Notes under the pieces: model-generated | Databases searched by the model: none | The model's input: only the letters and a program-made list of their open reading frames with translations | Told to the model about the DNA's origin: nothing | Part shown: positions 52,413 through 60,725 of the stretch, piece after piece | Layout of the letters: every line of letters starts with the position of its first letter | How positions within the stretch are numbered: position 1 is the first letter of the stretch | Assembly: GCF_023558375.1 (NCBI RefSeq) | Contig: NZ_CP083762.1 | Span: forward strand, 212,273-276,272 | Source: Chroococcidiopsis sp. CCMEE 29 | Lineage (GTDB): Bacteria; Cyanobacteriota; Cyanobacteriia; Cyanobacteriales; Chroococcidiopsidaceae | Length of the DNA stretch: 64,000 bases | Direction: 5' to 3' | Translations under genes and position numbers: made by a program

Positions 52413-53112
52413 TCGCGACACAGAATTAGCCCTTCCCGCTGAAACCCCAAATATTGGTGTCAGCGAAAATCCCTTCGATGCCTCAAGCGCGATCGAACAA
52501 CACATCTTGATTGGGCTAGAAAAAATTGGGCTAGCGCTGAAAAGCCAGTCCTGGCAGGATGCTGGACAACAAGGCTTAACACCGACTCAAGGACAAATCC
52601 TGGCGCTTCTGATTGATAAAGGCGATGCTGGAATGCGTTTGTCAGAGGTGGCAAAACATCTTGCGGTCACGGCTGCTACTGCCAGTGATGCGGTGACATC
52701 GCTGGTTGAGAAAGGGTTAGTGCAAAAAACGCGATCGCCCCAAGATAAACGAGCGATCGCCATCACGTTAACCGCTCAAGGACAGCAGACAGCAACACAA
52801 ACAGCGTCCTGGTCTGATTTTCTACTCAGCACCGTGGATGAGCTATCCGAGGAGGAACAAGTAATTTTTCTGCGGGGGTTGATCAAAATGATTCGCAAGC
52901 TTCAACAACAGGGACAGATTTCAGTGGCAAGAATGTGTGTGACCTGTCAATTCTTTCAGCCCAATCAGTATCCAGGGTCAGATCGTCCACATCATTGTGC
53001 GCTGGTGAATGCACCCTTTGGCGATCGTCATCTTCGTCTCAACTGTGCCGAACACGTTGCAGCCGATTCTGAAACCGCTAAACAAAATTGGAACCTTTAT
53101 CTTTCAAAGTAG
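52393..53112 (+). CDS. MarR regulator with four-cysteine C-terminal tail
   Basis: The 239-residue protein has a winged helix (LTPTQGQILALLIDKGDAGMRLSEVAKHLAVTAATASDAVTSLVEKGLVQKTRSPQDKRAIAITLT) and a tail with Cys182-x2-Cys185, Cys202 and Cys218 (RMCVTCQFFQP...HHCALVNAPFGDRHLRLNCAEH). The spacing could hold zinc or an iron-sulfur cluster and give NO or redox sensing. It is the last gene of the globin operon before an AraC gene (9-bp gap). It probably controls the palindrome at 48596. Confidence 0.88.
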   Translation: MDSTQPDRDTELALPAETPNIGVSENPFDASSAIEQHILIGLEKIGLALKSQSWQDAGQQGLTPTQGQILALLIDKGDAGMRLSEVAKHLAVTAATASDAVTSLVEKGLVQKTRSPQDKRAIAITLTAQGQQTATQTASWSDFLLSTVDELSEEEQVIFLRGLIKMIRKLQQQGQISVARMCVTCQFFQPNQYPGSDRPHHCALVNAPFGDRHLRLNCAEHVAADSETAKQNWNLYLSK

Positions 53113-53121
53113 GTAAGTCAA

Positions 53122-54024
53122 ATGCTGAAAACAGAATCTGCGATCGATAGCCTTCTTAGACCGATCAAACTCAATCAGAGGTTGGATCAGAACGCGCTGG
53201 TGTTATCCAGTCAGCAGATAGGCTGGAACGGAATTTTCGTTGAGCAGTATCAGGATCTTTTAAATTCAAGGGAAGTTGAATTTCCTGCCACATCAAATCA
53301 TTGGCTTGCCTTATCTATGGGACCTCCTGCTCATTTGACCCAGAAGGGTGGCGATCACCTGCATGAATCAATCATTCAAAAAGGTGACAGCATTCTTGTT
53401 CCTGCTGGACAACCGAGCTACTGGTGTCGGCGTGGAGGCATCTGCGATTCGCTGCACATTCGCTTAAAACCGGAGCTGATTGAGCAAATCGCTGAAGCAT
53501 CCGAAATTGATCCAAAGCGAATTGATTTTGTGAACTGTTTCGTTCAGCAAGATTTGCAGCTTCATCAGGTCGCAATGCTGCTGTTCGCTGAGTCGCAGTC
53601 AGATGGTGTGATGGGGCGCTTATATATTGAATCCTTAACTCAAATCCTGGTCATTCATCTGCTACGCCACTATTCAATTGTCACGCAACCCATTACATCC
53701 CAGAACAGAAGCTTAACTCGTGCACAATTGCAGCAAGCCATTGACTATATTCACATTCACCTCGATCGAGATTTATCCTTGGCTGAACTGGCAAGCGTTA
53801 TCGGTATCAGCCCAACTTACTTCGTCAGTTTATTCAAACAGGCGATGGGGATTGCGCCACATCAGTACGTGATTCAACAGCGAGTGGAACGGGCGAAAGT
53901 GATGCTGTCGAAAACGGATTTGGCGATCGCAGACATTGCCATACAAGTCGGCTTCTCCAGTCAAAGTCACTTGACGCAACAATTTAAGCGAGTCACCGGA
54001 CTGACACCAAAGCAAGTTCGTTAA
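53122..54024 (+). CDS. AraC family transcriptional regulator
   Basis: The 300-residue AraC protein has an N-terminal sensor half (HESIIQKGDSILVPAGQPSYWCRRGG) and a C-terminal DNA-binding domain (LSLAELASVIGISPTYFVSLFKQAMGIAPHQYVIQQRVERAKVML; AIADIAIQVGFSSQSHLTQQFKRVTGLTPKQVR). It is about 80% identical by eye to the protein at 54713. AGGTAAG precedes ATG 53122. An AraC box begins at its stop codon and faces the RidA gene. Confidence 0.93.
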   Translation: MLKTESAIDSLLRPIKLNQRLDQNALVLSSQQIGWNGIFVEQYQDLLNSREVEFPATSNHWLALSMGPPAHLTQKGGDHLHESIIQKGDSILVPAGQPSYWCRRGGICDSLHIRLKPELIEQIAEASEIDPKRIDFVNCFVQQDLQLHQVAMLLFAESQSDGVMGRLYIESLTQILVIHLLRHYSIVTQPITSQNRSLTRAQLQQAIDYIHIHLDRDLSLAELASVIGISPTYFVSLFKQAMGIAPHQYVIQQRVERAKVMLSKTDLAIADIAIQVGFSSQSHLTQQFKRVTGLTPKQVR

Positions 54025-54100
54025 CATCATAAGAATCTGATAAAGCGTCGTAAGAATCTGAAAGAAGTCAAGCATTGGAACTCAGTAACCTTCAGGTAGT
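54019..54100 (+). promoter_or_regulatory. AraC box upstream of ridA-like gene
   Basis: AAGAATCTGA at 54031-54040 and 54052-54061, 21 bp apart, followed by AGTCAAGCATTGGAACTCAG. The box starts seven bp after the AraC stop. Confidence 0.7.
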
Positions 54101-54133
54101 TAGAACCTTTCACAGGCACAAGGATAAGACACA

Positions 54134-54538
54134 ATGAGAAAGCAACTAATCAATCCGCCAGAACGCTACGATGGAAGACCGCACGGATTGTCCCACGCTG
54201 TTGTCGATACCGCATCGGGCACCGTTTACATTTCTGGTCAGGTTGACTGGGACATGAACCACCAAGTTTCATGCCATACCGTCGAGGGGCAATTCTCGAA
54301 AGCGCTAACGAACCTAACCACCGTCCTGAATGCATCGGGAAGCTCCGTAGAGAATCTACTTAGTCTTCGCATCTACATTCGGGGTGAACTGGGGGAATTC
54401 CTTGAGGATATCGCACCGATTCTGACGCAATATCTGGGAGAGTCGCGTCCAGCGCTTACTGGCATCGGCGTTTCCTCACTCGCCTCTCCAGAAACATTAG
54501 TTGAGATTGAGGCAACAGCAGCCCTTGTGACCCACTGA
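54134..54538 (+). CDS. RidA (YjgF/UK114) family protein
   Basis: The 134-residue protein has YDGRPHGLSHAVVDTASGTVYISGQVDWDMN, QFSKALTNLTTVLNASGSSVENLLSLRIYI and LTGIGVSSLASPETLVEIEATAAL. RidA proteins are trimeric enamine/imine deaminases that remove reactive 2-aminoacrylate-type intermediates. The catalytic arginine region before the C-terminal IEA motif is altered here (GIGVSSLA rather than T-x-V-x-V-x-x-L), so activity may differ. Preceded by an AraC box. Confidence 0.85.
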   Translation: MRKQLINPPERYDGRPHGLSHAVVDTASGTVYISGQVDWDMNHQVSCHTVEGQFSKALTNLTTVLNASGSSVENLLSLRIYIRGELGEFLEDIAPILTQYLGESRPALTGIGVSSLASPETLVEIEATAALVTH

Positions 54539-54712
54539 TTGCCGAGATTCGGTAGCCGTAAGCATCATCCGAAAGATGAGAGCAAAATGACGACCTGCCG
54601 CATTCACGGATTGTGAAAAAACCCTGTGCTTCACTTGTTGAGTCACGCTAACACGTTAATCTAGGAAGGGAGTTGAGACCCATCAATCTGTTAAGTTCTA
54701 AGAACAAAGTTT

Positions 54713-55615
54713 ATGATAAGCAACCTTCTAAACTCGCTCGAACTTAGCCAACAGTGGAATAAAACGCTGACGTTCTCCAGTCGGCAGATGAACTGGAATG
54801 GCGTTTTGGTTGAGCAGTGTCAAAGTCCTGCTTCAGCTTTTGAACTGGAACTCCCTGCCCTATCGGATCATTGGCTCTACTTACACACAGGAGGTCCCGC
54901 CCCTTTAATTCAGAAACGGGACGATTGCTTGCATGAATCCATCCTGCACAAAGGGGACAGCTTCTTGGTTCCGGCTGGACAACCGAGCTATTGGTGTCAA
55001 GCACCAGATATGCGTGATGTCATTTGTGCCCCGCTGCACATCTGCTTAAAACCGGAATTGATTCAACAAGTTGCTGAAGCCTCCGACATTGATTCAAAAC
55101 GATTCGACCTCGTGCATGGTTTCGGTCAGCAAGATTTGCAACTTCATCAGATTGCAATGCTGATGTTCGCTGAGTTGCAATCAGGTGGCATGATGGGTAA
55201 ATTATACGCTGAATCATTGACTCAAGTGTTAGTGATTCATCTGCTGCGCCACTATTCTACCGTCACGCAAACCATTACATCCCAGAACAGAAGCTTAACT
55301 CGTACACAATTACAGCAAGCGATCGATTATATTCAAACTCACCTGAATCGAGATTTATCCCTGGCTGAACTGGCAAGCGTTATCAGTATCAGCCCAACTT
55401 ACTTCGCGAGTTTATTCAAACAGGCGATGGGGATTTCGCCGCATCAGTATGTGATTCAACAGCGGGTGGAGCAGGCAAAGTTGATGTTATCGAAAACGGA
55501 TTTGGCGATCGCAGACATTGCCATACAAGTCGGCTTCTCCAGCCAAAGTCATTTGACGCAACAGTTTAAGCGAGTCACCGGACTGACACCCAAGCAAGTT
55601 CGCCCTTCACCATAA
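54713..55615 (+). CDS. AraC family regulator, paralogue
   Basis: The 300-residue protein repeats most of 53122's sequence (HESILHKGDSFLVPAGQPSYWC; DLSLAELASVISISPTYFASLFKQAMGISPHQYVIQQRVEQAK; VGFSSQSHLTQQFKRVTGLTPKQVR). The unit AraC-box-target gene is thus duplicated in tandem. Another AraC box overlaps its stop codon (55614). Confidence 0.93.
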   Translation: MISNLLNSLELSQQWNKTLTFSSRQMNWNGVLVEQCQSPASAFELELPALSDHWLYLHTGGPAPLIQKRDDCLHESILHKGDSFLVPAGQPSYWCQAPDMRDVICAPLHICLKPELIQQVAEASDIDSKRFDLVHGFGQQDLQLHQIAMLMFAELQSGGMMGKLYAESLTQVLVIHLLRHYSTVTQTITSQNRSLTRTQLQQAIDYIQTHLNRDLSLAELASVISISPTYFASLFKQAMGISPHQYVIQQRVEQAKLMLSKTDLAIADIAIQVGFSSQSHLTQQFKRVTGLTPKQVRPSP

Positions 55616-55680
55616 GAATCTGACAAATTGTTGTAAGAATCCGAAAGACGTTGAGCATTGGAACTTAGTACACTTTAGGT
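55611..55680 (+). promoter_or_regulatory. AraC box after the second AraC gene
   Basis: AAGAATCTGA at 55614-55623 and AAGAATCCGA at 55635-55644, 21 bp apart, then TTGAGCATTGGAACTTAG and TACACT (possible -10). Confidence 0.7.
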
Positions 55681-55946
55681 ACAAAGAATCAAGAGAATCC
55701 CATACAAACTTCTCCGCATCTAGAGCAATACACAACTGCAAAAGACAGACTTTTGCCACTCATCTAGCACAGATCGGAAAGAATATTCATGCCTTGGGTA
55801 GACCTATGTGCTGAAAATGCAGTCGTTGAATGTTCTTAGGCATCTATTGAATTCAGGCAAACAATGCAACGACTGAGTTGCAAGACTTAAATCACCACAA
55901 AACCAATTGCGAACACGATAGTCACATTTATATCAGAGGTCAAATC
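55681..55946. other. Leader region of the cupin gene
   Basis: About 265 bp between the AraC box and the cupin ATG. No gene was recognised. AGTCGTTG and CAACGACT (about 55821 and 55867) could pair in the long 5' leader. Confidence 0.35.
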
Positions 55947-56510
55947 ATGAAACAGTCAGCAGATTTCTTCGTTCGTAGCGCGGTCATGGAAACCACCCGG
56001 TCCTACATGGGCAGTCTCATGACTTTTCTCGTAACATCCGCCGAGACCGAAAACCGCTTCGTCCTTCTGGAGCTTCGGATGAAACCGGGAAATGAGCCGC
56101 CGCCCCATCTCCACTATGACCAGGATGAGGTGTATTACATTCTAGAAGGCGAACTGGAGGTGTACTGCATGGGCGAAGTCCGGACGGTGCGGGCAGGCGA
56201 AACAATCTTCCTCCCCCGGAACCAGGCGCACGCATTCTATTACCTGTCGCCCACCCTCCGGTTCCTCGCCCTGTTGCAACCGGGCGGTTCGGACGGGTAC
56301 GGTCTGGACGGTTACTTTGAAGCAATGTCAAGTCCGGCCACTAGCATGGAACTACCTGCGAGCGCAACCACATACGCGCTCTCCGATCCAGCCCCCGCGA
56401 TCAAACTGGCTGCCAAGTACGGAGTCAAGATGCTGACCCCGGAAGAAACAGCGGAACTATTGCCTCACTACCCCGGCTTCGGGGTACCGCGAAAGAGCCG
56501 GAGTCATTAA
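55947..56510 (+). CDS. Cupin protein (quercetinase-like)
   Basis: The 187-residue protein has a cupin core with metal ligands PPPHLHYDQDEVYYILEGELEVY (His-x-His, Glu) and RNQAHAFYYLSPTLRFLAL (late His). The C-terminal helical tail is TPEETAELLPHYPGFG. It resembles single-cupin quercetin dioxygenase-like proteins. ATG 55947 suits the start of homology. It is a paralogue of 56800-57375. An AraC box lies far upstream, and a terminator follows. Confidence 0.88.
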   Translation: MKQSADFFVRSAVMETTRSYMGSLMTFLVTSAETENRFVLLELRMKPGNEPPPHLHYDQDEVYYILEGELEVYCMGEVRTVRAGETIFLPRNQAHAFYYLSPTLRFLALLQPGGSDGYGLDGYFEAMSSPATSMELPASATTYALSDPAPAIKLAAKYGVKMLTPEETAELLPHYPGFGVPRKSRSH

Positions 56511-56576
56511 CCAAGAAAGGGATCGCAGACAGGAAAGATTTCTTCCTATCTATAGCTCTATAAGCTTGAGCGGTTC

Positions 56577-56599
56577 ACTACCCGCTTTCGGGTAGTTTT
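56577..56599 (+). terminator. Rho-independent terminator after the first cupin
   Basis: CTACCCG, loop CTTT, CGGGTAG, then TTTT (56578-56599): a 7-bp GC-rich stem with a U-tract. Confidence 0.7.
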
Positions 56600-56799
56600 G
56601 TAAGCTAGATCGGTACGGGAACTGGGCTTTTGTGCTGCATATCATCACTGAATATAGAGCAATGTTCAACTCAGACATTGCCGTCCACAACGAGAGCGAC
56701 AAGTTTTTCTTGAGGCAGTCAGACACTTTAAAATCAAGCGCGTGTCATAGCTGCATAAATCGGCAGAAGTTTTTGCAACAGAATTAATAATTAAAGAGA

Positions 56800-57375
56800 A
56801 TGATGGAACAAGTTCAATCGGCATCACTAAAAGCATACAGGCGTATCTCTGCGCTCGACTCGGCTATGTTTTACATGGGAAGTCTCATGTCCTTCCTTGC
56901 CAAAGGCGAGGACACTGGGGGGCGCTTTGCCCTGATGGAGTACCAGGGGAAACCTGGCAATGAACCGCCTCCTCATGTTCATGACTGGGAGCATGAGTTG
57001 TATTACGTGCTTGAGGGCGAGATGGAGTTCTACTGCGAAGACAAGGTTTTAGTGGCACATGCAGGGGAAACAATCTTCTTACCTCAAGGCAAGCCGCACG
57101 CTTTTTATATCCGCTCCCCGCACCTCCGAACATTGATCCTGGTTCAAGCAGTGGGTGAGCACGCGGTTGGGCTGGATCGCTACTTCATCGAAATGGCTGA
57201 ACCTGCAACAAGCATGAGCCTTCCCACTGAGGCGGTCACCTATATGACGGACGATCCTAGCCATGCCATCCGCCTGGGTGCTGCAAACGGTATTCGTTTC
57301 CTGTCGCCGGAAGAAACCGCCAAGGAACTGCCGCACTACCCAGGCTTCGGGGTCAACCTGGAGAAAATTAGATAG
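56800..57375 (+). CDS. Cupin protein, second copy
   Basis: This 191-residue paralogue of the preceding gene has MFYMGSLMSFLAKGEDTGGRFALMEYQGKPGNEPPPHVHDWEHELYYVLEGEMEFY, GKPHAFYIRSPHLR and the same tail (SPEETAKELPHYPGFGVN). Metal ligands are conserved. About half the residues match the first copy by eye. An imperfect IS6-type end (GTTTTTGCAACAGAAT) lies just upstream at ~56768, so its promoter may have been altered. Confidence 0.88.
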   Translation: MMEQVQSASLKAYRRISALDSAMFYMGSLMSFLAKGEDTGGRFALMEYQGKPGNEPPPHVHDWEHELYYVLEGEMEFYCEDKVLVAHAGETIFLPQGKPHAFYIRSPHLRTLILVQAVGEHAVGLDRYFIEMAEPATSMSLPTEAVTYMTDDPSHAIRLGAANGIRFLSPEETAKELPHYPGFGVNLEKIR

Positions 57376-57770
57376 GCGTAGACTATCCATGTGGTAATTC
57401 TCCTGAAACCCCGCCCTGTCTACTTTTGCAAGTTTTTGTCCGCTACCGAGAATCGAGCATCGTCAATTTAAAGGAAGGAAATCATGTCTGAAACAAAAGT
57501 TTTTGCAACACAACCCCTTCGATAAAGAGTTTATCATCAACGATGCTTTCGCAAAGATGCCTCACTTTTGTCTCTGAGGTTATTTATCGCTGGAGGTCAG
57601 ACTGGGCCATGAGCTTCTTTTGCTGCACTACAGTTGTAGATAATTTTAGGAAGATTAGGAGGTTGTGTCGCAAAAACAGGTCATTTGTTCCTCAATAATT
57701 TTTGCGGCACAACCAGGAGTTCTCTGTCCTCAACAAGTTTTTGCAACACAACCTAAATTACAAGGTGAAG
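57376..57770. repeat. Cluster of IS6-type ends and a duplicated block
   Basis: IS6-type terminal sequences lie at 57499-57515, 57661-57676, 57698-57714 and 57737-57753. The 57661/57714 pair brackets only 54 bp. Between them, 57519-57597 repeats the block after the membrane peptide gene at 49431-49505. No intact gene is present. Confidence 0.6.
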
Positions 57771-58715
57771 ATGAAAAGACGTAACTTCCTTGTTAGCAGT
57801 ACCCTAGCACTTTCAACATCTGTTGCTTTCGGTCGATATAGGGTTTCGGCAGCTTCCCCAGTCAAATCAGATGAGCGATCGAAAGTCATCTTACTCATTC
57901 ATGGTGCGTGGCACTCATCGCTACATTGGAATAAAGTATCCGGTTTACTTACAGGTATGGGTCACCATGTTGTTGCTATAGACCTGCCTGGACATGGACT
58001 CAATGCAAAGTTTCCTGCCTCATATCTTCGGCAAGATCTGGCTGTGTTCTCAACTGAGGAGTCACCGCTCAAAGCGATCACCATCACAGATTATGTGAAT
58101 GCCGCAGTCGAGGCAATACGTGCCTTGGCTGCCGACCGAAAGGTTATTGTTGTGGGTCACAGCATGGGCGGAATTGTAATCACTCAATTGGGTGAAAAGG
58201 TGCCCGATCTCATTGATCGACTTGTTTACCTCAGCGCTTATTGCCCGACAGAACTGCCAAGTCTCCTTGCCTACAATGAGCTGCCTGAGGCTGCACCTGC
58301 CCAATCGCGTCAAAGCGAGACTATTGTTGGCAACCCTGCCAAAATCGGCGCAGTTCGACTCAATTTGCGATCAACCAACCTAACTTATCTAGAAGAGCTT
58401 CGCCAAATCTTCTATAACGACGTTCCGATGGAGGGTTTTCTTCCTTACGCTCATAGTTTGACCCCTGACCTACCCTTGAGTCCTTTAGCTGCCGACACTA
58501 GGGGAACGGCTGCACGTTGGGGGCGCGTGCCACGCACATACATCCGCTGCACTGAAGATAATGCTATACCTTTAGCCTTGCAAGACCTCATGATTAGGCA
58601 GGCTGATGATTTGACTCCTGGTAACAAATTCAATGTGCAGACGCTCAACTCTAGCCATTCACCATTCGCCTCACAACCTAAACCGCTGTCCGATATTCTT
58701 GACAGGCTACCCTAG
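57771..58715 (+). CDS. Tat-type exported alpha/beta hydrolase
   Basis: The 314-residue protein begins MKRRNFLVSSTLALSTSVAFG, a twin-arginine-like signal. Motifs follow: ILLIHGAWHSSLHWNKV, nucleophile Ser in VVGHSMGGIVITQ, YIRCTEDNAIP, and His in LNSSHSPFASQP. It belongs to the same esterase group as 39889-40614 but is exported. IS6-type ends stop 17 bp before the ATG, so its promoter may be IS-derived. Confidence 0.88.
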   Translation: MKRRNFLVSSTLALSTSVAFGRYRVSAASPVKSDERSKVILLIHGAWHSSLHWNKVSGLLTGMGHHVVAIDLPGHGLNAKFPASYLRQDLAVFSTEESPLKAITITDYVNAAVEAIRALAADRKVIVVGHSMGGIVITQLGEKVPDLIDRLVYLSAYCPTELPSLLAYNELPEAAPAQSRQSETIVGNPAKIGAVRLNLRSTNLTYLEELRQIFYNDVPMEGFLPYAHSLTPDLPLSPLAADTRGTAARWGRVPRTYIRCTEDNAIPLALQDLMIRQADDLTPGNKFNVQTLNSSHSPFASQPKPLSDILDRLP

Positions 58716-58851
58716 CTTGGGTTGCTAGGGCACGCTTTAAAGCTATCGCATTGCCATTACTGTCACAATCAATCCGCTCAATCCGCTCACGGTAAATAAA
58801 AGCGCAATTCCTCGATTAGTTCCCGTCGAATCACACCGAAATAGGCTCGCT

Positions 58852-58925
58852 AACACCATAAGAATCTGACAAATTGTTGTAAGAATCTGAAAGAAGTTAA
58901 GCATTAGAACTTAGTACACTTCAGA
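58852..58925 (+). promoter_or_regulatory. AraC box upstream of a small ORF and FAD oxidase
   Basis: AAGAATCTGA at 58860-58869 and 58881-58890, 21 bp apart, then AGTTAAGCATTAGAACTTAG and TACACT. It is the cleanest copy of the family. Confidence 0.7.
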
Positions 58926-58947
58926 TAGGTCAAGCAAAGAGCATCTA

Positions 58948-59121
58948 ATGCAGCCAGTATCGGGTAAAGAGCAACATACAAGTGCTCAGCTTCTGTTGTT
59001 TGTTACCAATACTTTCTACGAAGAGGAGACTATCCTCAATCAGGTTTTGCAACACAACGATGAACTGCTCAGGATTTGGAATGACGACTTAAACCAAACA
59101 ACAGAGCGTTCACATCACTAA
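58948..59121 (+). CDS. Possible 57-residue protein
   Basis: An open frame starts ~30 bp after the AraC-box promoter (MQPVSGKEQHTSAQLLLFVT...ERSHH), acidic and helix-forming in its middle. No good ribosome site is visible and no family is recognised. An IS6-type end fragment (TTTTGCAACACAAC) lies inside its coding sequence. Confidence 0.35.
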   Translation: MQPVSGKEQHTSAQLLLFVTNTFYEEETILNQVLQHNDELLRIWNDDLNQTTERSHH

Positions 59122-59196
59122 CTCTCTAACAAACAAGAGAAAGGATAACTTGCACACTGATGAGTTATTCAATCTGCAACATGAAAAGGAGAAACC

Positions 59197-60567
59197 ATGA
59201 CAACAACGTATGGTCAGAGCAATACTTTATTCAAAGATCTCGCAGCACTGCTTACAGGACAGCTTTTTCTGCCTGAGGACGCTGCCTATGAATCGGTGCG
59301 CCAACTCTGGAATGGTAAGGTGAAGACTCGACCAGCGGCGATCGTTCGTTGTTTGAGTGTACAAGATGTGATTCACACGATTCGCTGGATACGGGCACAT
59401 GGGCTGTCACTCTCCGTTCGTGGGGCAGGACACGAGATTTTCGGACGATCGCTGCGTGAGAATGGCGTGGTGATTGATCTCTCCCAGATGAGAGCTGTCA
59501 CCGTTGATCCAGTTGCGCGCACAGCCCAAGTTCAAAGTGGAGCAACCATTGGCGACCTGATCGAGGCAGCACAGAAATACGGGTTGGCAACAGCTACGGG
59601 AACCATCTCCAGCGTTGGAATGACAGGACTTACTCTGGGAGGAGGCTATGGTCCGCTGATCGGTGCCTATGGACTGGCTGCCGATAATCTGCTGTCAGCA
59701 CAAGTGGTGACTGCTAACGGGCAGCTTGTGACCGCGAGCGCCGAAGAGCATCCAGACCTGCTTTGGGGACTGCGCGGCGGCGGCGGCAACTTTGGGGTTG
59801 TCGTTTCCCTGGAGTATCGCTTGCATCCGCTCACCACCGTGTTATCGGGTATGCTGCTGTATCCTCTCGATCAAGCCAGAACGGTGTTACACCGTTTTAA
59901 CGAGTTCATCGCCACTGCCCCCGATGAATTGACGATTGCGTCTGGATTCCTTCAGACACCCGATGGCGCGACGGTTCTATTTCTCTCACCCACCTATTGT
60001 GGTGCGATCAAAGCAGGTGAGCAGATAATTGCACCCCTGCGTACCTTTGGCACTCTGCTGATCGATCAGGTGCAACCTGTCACCTATAACGACCTGATTC
60101 GCGGGTTAGATGCGTTTACACCAAAAGGTCGCCACTACTACCTCCAAACCCAGTCGCTGGATGGTTTCCAGACTAAGGCGATCGAAGCATTGATCGAACA
60201 GGGGTTGCCACTTCCTTCCCCATTTTCGATGATCAACATTCATAACTTTCATGGAACTGCGAGTCGCGTAGGTGTGTCCGAGACTGCTTTTGCGCTGCGT
60301 CAGGATCATCTGATGGTTGAGTTGATTGCAGCCTGGGAACCCCAATCTCCCGACGACGAGCAGCGGCATATCCAATGGGCACAGCACATCTCACAGGCAC
60401 TTGCCCCCTATGCCTTCAAAGGGGGATATATCAGTCTCTTAGATGAGCAGGAGCAGGAGCGCGTTCGGCTTACCTTCGGATCGAACTATGAGCGGTTGCT
60501 CGATCTCAAACAAACCTACGATCCGGATGATGTCTTTCGTTCGACGATCGGACATGTCGCACCATAA
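59197..60567 (+). CDS. FAD-linked oxidase (berberine-bridge type)
   Basis: The 456-residue flavoenzyme has a PCMH-type FAD domain with RPAAIVRCLSVQDVIHTIRW, SVRGAGHEIFGRS (probable covalent histidine, His79), GTISSVGMTGLTLGGGYGPLIGAYGLAADNLLSA and LLWGLRGGGGNFGVV. The C-terminal BBE motif is SNYERLLDLKQTYDPDDVFR. It oxidises alcohols, sugars or amines, with substrate unknown. AAAAGGAG precedes ATG 59197. It is likely under the AraC box at 58860. Confidence 0.92.
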   Translation: MTTTYGQSNTLFKDLAALLTGQLFLPEDAAYESVRQLWNGKVKTRPAAIVRCLSVQDVIHTIRWIRAHGLSLSVRGAGHEIFGRSLRENGVVIDLSQMRAVTVDPVARTAQVQSGATIGDLIEAAQKYGLATATGTISSVGMTGLTLGGGYGPLIGAYGLAADNLLSAQVVTANGQLVTASAEEHPDLLWGLRGGGGNFGVVVSLEYRLHPLTTVLSGMLLYPLDQARTVLHRFNEFIATAPDELTIASGFLQTPDGATVLFLSPTYCGAIKAGEQIIAPLRTFGTLLIDQVQPVTYNDLIRGLDAFTPKGRHYYLQTQSLDGFQTKAIEALIEQGLPLPSPFSMINIHNFHGTASRVGVSETAFALRQDHLMVELIAAWEPQSPDDEQRHIQWAQHISQALAPYAFKGGYISLLDEQEQERVRLTFGSNYERLLDLKQTYDPDDVFRSTIGHVAP

Positions 60568-60584
60568 TCATTAGGAGCAATTTC

Positions 60585-60722
60585 ATGACGCAATCTTTCT
60601 GGTTTTTTGGATCTTGCCTCACTGATTGGGCAACTTGGGACAAATTAATTTTGCATGACATGTTTGAGAAGTTGTTATGGCTCATTCATCCAAACATTCA
60701 AAGCGAACAACTGAGGGCTTGA
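60585..60722 (+). CDS. Possible 45-residue protein
   Basis: AGGAG lies seven bases before ATG 60585. The product starts MTQSFWFFGSCLTDWATWDK and ends with a stop overlapping the start region of the next gene (60726). It is tryptophan-rich with no known family. Its position between two operon genes supports translation. Confidence 0.45.
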   Translation: MTQSFWFFGSCLTDWATWDKLILHDMFEKLLWLIHPNIQSEQLRA

Positions 60723-60725
60723 ACT

